DNA from: Candidatus Woesearchaeota archaeon
Lineage (GTDB): Archaea > Nanobdellota > Nanobdellia > Woesearchaeales > GW2011-AR4
Assembly: GCA_016181305.1 (NCBI GenBank)
Contig: JACOZN010000005.1
Location: 1-64,000 of the forward strand
Length of the DNA stretch: 64,000 bases
Direction of reading: 5' to 3'
The notes under the pieces were generated by a model, which made no database searches, had not been told where the DNA came from, and saw nothing but the letters and a program-made list of their open reading frames with translations. How positions within the stretch are numbered: the first letter of the stretch is position 1; each line of letters opens with the position of its first letter. A program made the position numbers and the translations under genes. Shown piece by piece: positions 49,650-56,712 of the stretch.

Positions 49650-49656
49650 TCATTTT

Positions 49657-50237
49657 ATGAAAATAACCTCTTTAGAAGCTGCAGTTAAAAGTGGAATAAG
49701 CAAAAATCTCATATTCAAAAAAATTGCAGGATTAGAAAGAGAATTCTTTCCGAATTACCCGTATAATATAAATGGCATTAAAAAATCCCATAAATTAAGC
49801 AATGGGTGCACATTGATTGCATTTGACAAAGGCAATGTTATTGGTTACCTAATACCGCTATTCTTTAAAAGCAAGGATTATCTTCAGATATTAACAATTG
49901 CAGTTGATAAAAAGCATCATAAAAAAGGCTATGGAACTGAATTGATTAAAAAATGTGAGCGGATTGCACGTTCTTTAAAATTGAAAAGTGTGATATTGAG
50001 GGCAGATGTTTCGTATCCGATATTAAAAACATTAAAAAATTAAAATATCGCCCTATGCAAACTATGGACATTAATAATTTTACAAAAGAAGGGATATTCA
50101 GCCCTAAAGACGATATTAAAAAAGAGATTTTTAAATCAAAAATATCTGCTTTATTTCCAAAAGCATATATTATAACCAAGGACATAGGCAAGAAGAGCCA
50201 TTATTCCTTTATTCCAATGATTAAAAATATAAAATAA
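49657..50237 (+). pseudogene. GNAT acetyltransferase, apparently frameshifted near 50010
   Basis: 49657..50043 ends just after ILRADVSYP; the neighbouring frame continues as VSDIKNIKKLKYRPMQTMDINNF... through 50237. Confidence 0.6.
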
Positions 50238-50313
50238 TATGCCCAAAAATTATGCGTAAGAACGAAGGCTAAGTTTTCGGTTTAAAGTGAGGCGAAAATT
50301 AGAAACGGAGCTT

Positions 50314-50565
50314 TTAGTGCGAAGAAGGATAGTAAAACTGTTCATCTCCATAAAGAAAACCTTTAGTTCTAGCTTGAATTAAACCTCTCTGTTCTGCTTC
50401 TGTAATAGCATCTCTTGCATCTTTTAAACCTAAAGGATTTTTGCTATCATGTTTTAATCTGGTTTGTTTTGTAAGTTCGAAAAGGTTAAATTCACCAGGT
50501 TTTTCATTTACTAAACCAACAACATATCCTAAATTCCTTTCCAAAGGACTAACTGTTTCGCTCAT
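50314..50565 (-). CDS. Small hypothetical protein
   Basis: 83 aa, possibly winged-helix. Confidence 0.45.
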   Translation of the reverse strand: MSETVSPLERNLGYVVGLVNEKPGEFNLFELTKQTRLKHDSKNPLGLKDARDAITEAEQRGLIQARTKGFLYGDEQFYYPSSH

Positions 50566-50652
50566 ATCAATTGTTATTACTGAATAGTTTATAAAACTTT
50601 CGTTTTTGCCACACTTTTCAACCCTTTAGTTTCTCGAAGATAACCTTTAGGA

Positions 50653-50766
50653 AAAAATTCCAACAACTTGGCGAGACGAGGCGGGGGTTGTCCCTTACGG
50701 GGTGCCGAGTAGGGCAAAATCGCAGAGATTTTGACCGTCGAAGCCATAGTTGTTGTTGGAATTTTT
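50653..50766. repeat. Structured inverted-repeat element
   Basis: Outer arms AAAAATTCCAACAAC (50653-50667) / GTTGTTGGAATTTTT (50752-50766); inner hairpin CAAAATC-gcaga-GATTTTG (50715-50733). Confidence 0.75.
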
Positions 50767-50801
50767 GTTTTAATTCTACAAACCAAAACCTTTATATACT
50801 A

Positions 50802-50820
50802 GGTATACTTTAGGTATACC
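50802..50820 (+). promoter_or_regulatory. Putative MazE operator: GGTATAC-ttta-GGTATACC abutting the ATG, with TATA TTTATATA upstream
   Basis: Two palindromic GTATAC half-sites at 50802-50820, ATG at 50821. Confidence 0.55.
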
Positions 50821-51039
50821 ATGAGGGCAATAACAACAATAAAGCTCCAGAAAAGCACGAAATCGGAATTAAACCATCTCAAGCTCAAGTCTGAAAGCTA
50901 TAATTCTGCGATAAAAAGGCTGATTTCTGATGCAAGGAATTCAAACTTAAAGGCAGAGCTTATTGGGGCTTACAAGTGCATGGGCAAAAAAGATTTAGAG
51001 TTCCTTGAAGAGTGGGAGCCTGCATCCAATGAAGTATAA
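50821..51039 (+). CDS. Antitoxin-like protein of a MazEF-type pair
   Basis: 72-aa ORF overlapping the start of the MazF-like gene. Confidence 0.65.
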   Translation: MRAITTIKLQKSTKSELNHLKLKSESYNSAIKRLISDARNSNLKAELIGAYKCMGKKDLEFLEEWEPASNEV

Positions 51040-51395
51040 TGGCTGAGGTAAAAAGAGGCGACATCTGGCTGGTTAATCTGGACCCAACCATAGGGCATGA
51101 AATCAGGAAATCAAGGCCTGCTGTCATAATCCAAAATGATTTGGGAAACAAATACAGCCCCATAACCATTATAGCGCCGATTACTTCACAAAACATAGAA
51201 AAAACCTATCCCATAGAGGTTGTTTTGGACAGAAAAAACTCTGGCTTGGAAAAGGTTTCAAAGGTCCTTCTCAACCAAATAAGAGCCATAGACAAAAGAA
51301 GGCTGATAAGAAAACTGGGCAGGGTTGATTACGAAACGATGGCAAAGGTAGAAAATTCGATAAAGATTAGTTTAGGGCTTGTAAAAACGGAGTGA
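51039..51395 (+). CDS. mazF: MazF/PemK-family endoribonuclease toxin
   Basis: VKRGDIWLVNLDPTIGHEIRKSRPAVIIQNDLGN...VLLNQIRAIDKRRL. Confidence 0.93.
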   Translation: MAEVKRGDIWLVNLDPTIGHEIRKSRPAVIIQNDLGNKYSPITIIAPITSQNIEKTYPIEVVLDRKNSGLEKVSKVLLNQIRAIDKRRLIRKLGRVDYETMAKVENSIKISLGLVKTE

Positions 51396-51445
51396 TAATT
51401 TTTAAACCGCAAATCATCGAAAATTAAAAATGTGAATTTCCATAA

Positions 51446-52216
51446 TTAAAGCCATTGCCACAAATCTCCAAGCACAAGGAAGTTGCCAATTTCTTTTGTT
51501 TGGGGCAAATGCCTCTGAGCTTTTTCTAAATGACGTTTAGAACTTTCTTGAATTCTTTTTAAATCAAATCGTTTATCATCAAGCATTTGTTGAACTTCTT
51601 CTGTTGTATACTCATGCTCTCTTATGTTAGACCACTCAGGTTTATAATATTCCGTCGGAGATACTCCCTGCGAACCAGCACTTAGAATCACTCTTGCTTT
51701 TAACGAGTCTCCGTTTAAAAATTTTATAAATCTTCCTGGAGTTTCCCTATCTATTGGGTCTATCCCTACTGCCAAATAGTCTATTCTTACCGCCAAAGGA
51801 TTGTCATTAGGAGGTAATTTATATATAAAAAATCTGTCTATTGTTCTTTCATCCCTGTACTCATAGCCTTCTCTATGTTCTATATGTATACCACGCTTAT
51901 CATATTCTCTTGCTCCTTCAAAACCGAATGCGTAACTACTAAAACAAGAATGTAAATCATCTAATAATTCATTACTGAAAGGGAACGGACCATACTCTGT
52001 CGGTTTTAGAATAAGCGGCTCTTTTGTGGTAGCTTCTCTGACATATTGTACACAACCAATGACACCTTGAAAATTTGGCTCATTAACTCTAGAAACAACA
52101 GTAAATTCAGGATTGAATGGAGGAACTATGAGCCCTTCTGTAATTGAATTCTTGGAATTATCTCCACCTTTTAATCTCCCTTCTTGTTGAAGTCGTGTTA
52201 ATAATGTTAGTGTCAT
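51446..52216 (-). CDS. Hypothetical protein
   Basis: 256 aa. Confidence 0.5.
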   Translation of the reverse strand: MTLTLLTRLQQEGRLKGGDNSKNSITEGLIVPPFNPEFTVVSRVNEPNFQGVIGCVQYVREATTKEPLILKPTEYGPFPFSNELLDDLHSCFSSYAFGFEGAREYDKRGIHIEHREGYEYRDERTIDRFFIYKLPPNDNPLAVRIDYLAVGIDPIDRETPGRFIKFLNGDSLKARVILSAGSQGVSPTEYYKPEWSNIREHEYTTEEVQQMLDDKRFDLKRIQESSKRHLEKAQRHLPQTKEIGNFLVLGDLWQWL

Positions 52217-52357
52217 TTTGAATTAACCTTTAATACAAGTACGGAAATTAGTTATTTATTTAAATCTTTTGTTTTGTTACTACTAATCGATTATTATCAA
52301 ACAAAACCGCAAATTATAAATATACCAAACAACATAAATCTTAAAAAGAGTGATATA

Positions 52358-52705
52358 ATGGCAAAAAAAAGAGGCAAGACATTTGGTAAAGCTAGTTCTA
52401 AGAAGCCACTGCAGTCTGTGGAGGTTATAATAAGAAAGAAGATTCTCGGGGAGGCTCCTGTGGAGCACCATTTTGTTGTAGCAGACGGAAGGAAAATAAA
52501 AAATATAATTGAACTTGCAGACGCGCTTGAGACAATGAGCGAGGAGATATTCAGGCACCATGCCAACGAGTTCAAGAACGACTTCAGCTCATGGGTTAAG
52601 GATGTCTTTTATGACCACAGCCTTGCAGAGGACATTTCAAGGGCCAAGAACAGGCTGGAAACCCAGATTGCAGTTTTAAGAAGGCTGGTAAAGGAGCTGA
52701 TGTAA
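52358..52705 (+). CDS. DUF5752-like protein
   Basis: EIFRHHANEFKNDFSSWVKDVFYDHSLAEDIS. Confidence 0.7.
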   Translation: MAKKRGKTFGKASSKKPLQSVEVIIRKKILGEAPVEHHFVVADGRKIKNIIELADALETMSEEIFRHHANEFKNDFSSWVKDVFYDHSLAEDISRAKNRLETQIAVLRRLVKELM

Positions 52706-52706
52706 C

Positions 52707-53006
52707 ATGGTGACAAAAGACGAGGCAAAAAGATACCTGTGCGATGCAGCCCCTGAGCAGTGCTTTTGGATTAATAACGGCCCCATATTGAAAAACATGG
52801 AAGAGCTGGCAAATGCGCTGCCGGACATGGCAGAAGACACCTTCAGGCACCATGTAAACGATGAAAAGAACGACTTCAGCAGCTGGGTCAGGGATGTCAT
52901 AGGCGACCAGAAGCTCGCAAACGAGCTGGCAAGCGCGAAAAACAGGGACTCTGCCCTGAAAAAAATAAGGAACAGGCTTAATTCTTTGAGGAAGAAGGCT
53001 GGCTAG
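52707..53006 (+). CDS. DUF5752-like protein, tandem paralogue
   Basis: DTFRHHVNDEKNDFSSWVRDVIGDQKLANELA. Confidence 0.7.
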   Translation: MVTKDEAKRYLCDAAPEQCFWINNGPILKNMEELANALPDMAEDTFRHHVNDEKNDFSSWVRDVIGDQKLANELASAKNRDSALKKIRNRLNSLRKKAG

Positions 53007-53103
53007 GGTTTTTACTCGTTATTTTCCGATACCTTTAAATACTACCCTCGGATATCCAGCCGAGCTAATGCGCTTGGCAACAACAAGGTTTCTGAGGTAA
53101 AAA

Positions 53104-53217
53104 ATGGAAGGTGAAGAGCAAAGGGAATGCCCGAGTTGCGGCACCATACTTGAGGAAGGCGAGCTTGAGTGCCCCTCATGCGGGGAAAACTTTGTTGATG
53201 ATGACGAGCCGCTTTAA
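53104..53217 (+). CDS. 37-aa zinc-ribbon microprotein
   Basis: MEGEEQRECPSCGTILEEGELECPSCGENFVDDDEPL*. Confidence 0.6.
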   Translation: MEGEEQRECPSCGTILEEGELECPSCGENFVDDDEPL

Positions 53218-53240
53218 AGCACTTTCATGGGGTGAGCCAA

Positions 53241-53315
53241 ATGAGGACATTTTACAGCAGATGGGATGAAGAAGACGGCGATGACGACAATGATTCTAAC
53301 GATTCAGATTACTAG
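53241..53315 (+). CDS. 24-aa acidic microprotein
   Basis: [24 protein letters not shown] between the zinc ribbon and rpoK. Confidence 0.35.
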   Translation: MRTFYSRWDEEDGDDDNDSNDSDY

Positions 53316-53320
53316 CAAGC

Positions 53321-53581
53321 ATGTCGAGTGAAATGGAAGAATACACAAAATACGAGCAGGCACGGATTATCGGAGCAAGGGCGCTGCAGATTTCTATGGG
53401 AGCTCCATTTTTGGTTAAGCTGGATGATGAAGACCTGAAGAAAATGGGCTATAACCCGATTGAGGTGGCAAAGCTTGAGTTCAGGCAGGGGCTTATACCT
53501 ATAAGGGTCAAGAGGCCGCTGCCGGGCACGATAAAAAGGGATTCCTCTGCAAAGCCGTTTGACCAGACAAAGCTGGAGTAA
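53321..53581 (+). CDS. rpoK: DNA-directed RNA polymerase subunit K (Rpb6)
   Basis: [27 protein letters not shown]...[24 protein letters not shown]. Confidence 0.93.
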   Translation: MSSEMEEYTKYEQARIIGARALQISMGAPFLVKLDDEDLKKMGYNPIEVAKLEFRQGLIPIRVKRPLPGTIKRDSSAKPFDQTKLE

Positions 53582-53585
53582 TTTT

Positions 53586-53834
53586 ATGGGAAGAATAAAA
53601 ACGCTGCTTTCTAAGAGAATCGCAAAAAAGCTTGTTAAGGAGCACGGCAGTGAATTCACTTCTGAGTTCAGCAAGAACAAGGCTCTTGTTGAAAAGTACA
53701 CAAACGTTGCCTCTTCAAAATTGAGGAATATCATTGCAGGCTACACAGCAAGGCTTGTAAAGCAAAAAACCATTCTTGAAAACCAGCCCAGAAGAAGGGT
53801 TCACGAAGAGGACCTGAGCAAGTATTATGAGTGA
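53586..53834 (+). CDS. rps17e: 30S ribosomal protein S17e
   Basis: MGRIKTLLSKRIAKKLVKEHGSEFTSEFSKNKALVEKYTNVASSKLRNIIAGYTARLVK. Confidence 0.93.
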   Translation: MGRIKTLLSKRIAKKLVKEHGSEFTSEFSKNKALVEKYTNVASSKLRNIIAGYTARLVKQKTILENQPRRRVHEEDLSKYYE

Positions 53835-53838
53835 TTGG

Positions 53839-54321
53839 TTATTTCCTGAATTTCTCTCTCAGTCTTTTCTCAACAATTGCAGGCACAAATCCATTCACCG
53901 AGCCGTTGAACATTGCGATTTCCTTCACAATGCTCGAGCTTAGGAATGCATAGTCATCCTTTGTCATCAGGAAAATTGTCTCAATGTCCTTCGCAAACTC
54001 CCTGTTGAACTGGGCTCTCTGGAACTCAAACTCAAAATCTGAAATCGCGCGCAGGCCCCTTATTATGACATTGGATTTTTTCTTCTTCACATAGTCCAGA
54101 AGCAGGCCGTTGAAGTGCTCAATCTCTATCCTGCTGTTGTACATTTTCAATGACTCCTTCAGCATTTCAACCCTTTCATCAGGGGAGAAGGTTGCTGTTT
54201 TCTGCGGGTTTTCCCCCACAAGAATATACAGCTTGTCAAACAGCTTCAAAGCCCTCTCAATAATGTCAATGTGCCCGTTGGTTACGGGATCAAATGCGCC
54301 GGGATAAACTGCGGTTTTCAT
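53839..54321 (-). CDS. coaD: Pantetheine-phosphate adenylyltransferase, bacterial CoaD type
   Basis: AVYPGAFDPVTNGHIDIIERALKLFDKL...VIIRGLRAISDFEFEFQRAQFNREF...SSSIVKEIA. Confidence 0.95.
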   Translation of the reverse strand: MKTAVYPGAFDPVTNGHIDIIERALKLFDKLYILVGENPQKTATFSPDERVEMLKESLKMYNSRIEIEHFNGLLLDYVKKKKSNVIIRGLRAISDFEFEFQRAQFNREFAKDIETIFLMTKDDYAFLSSSIVKEIAMFNGSVNGFVPAIVEKRLREKFRK

Positions 54322-54326
54322 GATTT

Positions 54327-54917
54327 TTAACTCAATTCCGTGATGATTTTTTCGACTTGCCTTTCCAGATGCCCCAAGCCCTTGTTGTTGTCAACCACAA
54401 AATCAGCATATTTCAGCTTTTCATTTAGCGGCATCTGCGCCTTTAAAATCTTTTCTATTTGCAGCCTTGTGAATCTTTTGTTTCTTTTCAGGATGTTTTC
54501 CCTGCTGCATTTTACAACAATGACTTTGTCAACCAGATTTTTTGCCTTTGTCTCAAGCAATAAGGGCGCATCAATAATTATTTTTGCATTTTTGCCGCAT
54601 TTTTTCTGGACTTGCTTAATCTGATTTTTAATTTCTTCAATAATCGGGGAATGCATGATTGAATCCAGTTTTTTTAATTTATTTTTATCTCTGAATACTG
54701 CATTGCCTAATTTTTGCCTGGCAATATTCTTGTTTTTATCTAAAATGCGGCTTCCAAAATTCCTAACAAGCTCTTTTTGGATTCTTTTGTCTTTTTTCAG
54801 TATTTCATGCCCTATCCCGTCGGCATCAATCCTGCTGTAATGATGCCTGCTGAAAAGTTCTGCAACTGCAGTTTTCCCCGAGCCGACCGAGCCTGTGACG
54901 CCTATGATCATATTCAC
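54327..54917 (-). CDS. coaE: Dephospho-CoA kinase, bacterial CoaE type
   Basis: IIGVTGSVGSGKTAVAELF...IDADGIGHEIL...IIDAPLLLE. Confidence 0.93.
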   Translation of the reverse strand: MNMIIGVTGSVGSGKTAVAELFSRHHYSRIDADGIGHEILKKDKRIQKELVRNFGSRILDKNKNIARQKLGNAVFRDKNKLKKLDSIMHSPIIEEIKNQIKQVQKKCGKNAKIIIDAPLLLETKAKNLVDKVIVVKCSRENILKRNKRFTRLQIEKILKAQMPLNEKLKYADFVVDNNKGLGHLERQVEKIITELS

Positions 54918-55696
54918 AACAAGTTTGCAAGCTTCTTTATATCCTTATTGGCAACGTGAGTGTAAATCTGGGTAGTCTGCAGGCTTGAATGCCCGAGCAG
55001 TTTCTGGATGTGCCTTATGTCCGCGCCTGCCTCCAAAAGATGGGTGGCAAAGCTGTGCCTCAAGGTGTGGGGTGTTATTTTCTTTCCGATTCCAGCCCTT
55101 TCTGCTGCATTTTTAACAATCATCTGGATTGTCCTTTTATCATACTTTTTCCCCAGGTTTGACATGAAGGCAAAGCTTTCTTTTTTAATGCCCAGGTATT
55201 CAATGAAATCCTTTAGCTTGCCATGCAGGAAGATTATTCGTTCCTTCCCGCCTTTTGCTATCTTAAGGTGAATAACATCCCTTTGAAAGTCAATGTCTTC
55301 CCATTTCAGGCTCACTATCTCGTTAAGCCTTATGCCCGTGTAATATAGAAACATCAGGACTAACCTATGCTTTAGGTTTAATGTTGCCTGAAGCATCTTG
55401 CTTATTTCCTCTTTGCTCAGGACTACTGGAAGCTTGCCTTTGTTTTTTGCAAGAGGTATTGTCTCATCGAACTTCTGCCTCAAAACATTCTCGTAAAAGA
55501 ATTTCAGCGCGAAATACACGCTCCTTATGCTGGAGCGGCTTTTATCGGCATACCCAAGCAAAAACTCCCTCGGCTGAAGCCCAGACTCAATGAACTTCCT
55601 TATTATCAATGCATAAGCCTTTTCAGTCTGCCTTGAGTGCTTCCTCAGCCTCAGCTCTTCAGACAGCTTATTAAGGTAAACATGCGCATCTTCCAT
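54914..55696 (-). CDS. xerA: Tyrosine recombinase, XerA/XerC/XerD family
   Basis: YYTGIRLNEIVSLKWEDID...HTLRHSFATHLLEAGADIRHIQKLLGHSSLQTTQIYTHV. Confidence 0.95.
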   Translation of the reverse strand: MEDAHVYLNKLSEELRLRKHSRQTEKAYALIIRKFIESGLQPREFLLGYADKSRSSIRSVYFALKFFYENVLRQKFDETIPLAKNKGKLPVVLSKEEISKMLQATLNLKHRLVLMFLYYTGIRLNEIVSLKWEDIDFQRDVIHLKIAKGGKERIIFLHGKLKDFIEYLGIKKESFAFMSNLGKKYDKRTIQMIVKNAAERAGIGKKITPHTLRHSFATHLLEAGADIRHIQKLLGHSSLQTTQIYTHVANKDIKKLANLL

Positions 55697-55746
55697 AAAG
55701 CTAATGAATAACTATAAGTATATAAAAACTTCGCTTTAACATATCT

Positions 55747-55789
55747 AACACCTATTAAACAGCAATTAAAACTGCGTTTAATAGTTGTT
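55747..55789. repeat. 14-bp-arm inverted repeat (1 mismatch) upstream of xer; dif/att candidate
   Basis: AACACCTATTAAAC ... GTTTAATAGTTGTT. Confidence 0.55.
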
Positions 55790-55921
55790 AAAATCAATTA
55801 TTACTCGGGGCACACGACGAAACGGAGGGGGCACACTCACTACGTTGATACGAACTTTATACATTTATTAGGAGAAATTGAGGCGAAAAGTTTATATATC
55901 TGTTGTATATACACTGGCTAT

Positions 55922-56182
55922 ATGACAACCGAAATGATTACTCTAAAGCTTGATGATATGTTCTTGAAAGAGATAGACTCTATTGTGGAGAAACAGGGTT
56001 ATCATAACAGGACAGAATTTATCAGAAATGCACTTAGAGAGAAAGTAGAAGATACAAAAATAAAGGATGCAATGATACAAATTGCCCACTTGAAGGGCGC
56101 TTCCAAGAAGAAAACAAGTGATGCAGACCTTGAGAAGATTAGGGAAAAAGTTTTCAATGAATTAGACAAAAAAGTTAGATAA
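55922..56182 (+). CDS. Ribbon-helix-helix (CopG/NikR-like) DNA-binding protein, putative antitoxin
   Basis: MTTEMITLKLDDMFLKEIDSIVEKQGYHNRTEFIRNALREKVED. Confidence 0.85.
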   Translation: MTTEMITLKLDDMFLKEIDSIVEKQGYHNRTEFIRNALREKVEDTKIKDAMIQIAHLKGASKKKTSDADLEKIREKVFNELDKKVR

Positions 56183-56591
56183 GATCTTCTGGTTTGTGAT
56201 GTTTTGATACATCTTCCAGCTTTCTGAAATGTCTGTCTCTTGTTACAAGGATTAAGTCGTTGTCTCTTGCTATTATAACGTGCAAAGCATCTCCAGCAGG
56301 AACATCTCTTTCCTTTGCAATTTTTTTGGCTTCTTCTCGCTGTTTTTCTGTAGCAATAATCTTTTTTATAATTTTTTCAAAAGGCTTAAACATTCCATTG
56401 ATTTCTGCAACTGAATAAAGTGTCTCAAGTTCTTTTATAAGAAAATCGGTAAGCACAATAGCACTTTCTTTTGCTTTTATTTTGACAAGCAGCTTAAAGG
56501 CGTAATCGCCTAGTGGCTCATTGTTATAGCCTTTCCTATCTTCATAAAGATCAACCCAAATTGAAGTGTCTATTATGTATTCTTCTGCCAT
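56175..56591 (-). CDS. PIN-domain protein, putative toxin
   Basis: MAEEYIIDTSIWVDLYED...AGDALHVIIARDNDLILVTRDRHF. Confidence 0.85.
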   Translation of the reverse strand: MAEEYIIDTSIWVDLYEDRKGYNNEPLGDYAFKLLVKIKAKESAIVLTDFLIKELETLYSVAEINGMFKPFEKIIKKIIATEKQREEAKKIAKERDVPAGDALHVIIARDNDLILVTRDRHFRKLEDVSKHHKPEDLI

Positions 56592-56712
56592 AGTAAGCAA
56601 GTGATTGTATGGGTATTTATAATTTACTAGTTCTTTGACGTGAAAAACCATAGCAAAGTTTTTATATGTACATTTAGGTTTTCGTATATGGGGTTGGTAA
56701 ATAAAGCTCAAA

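Noticed and set aside
50589-50786. ORF 50589..50786 (minus, 65 aa)
   Set aside because: It runs through the inverted-repeat element at 50653-50766 and has low-complexity, non-protein-like sequence; treated as spurious.
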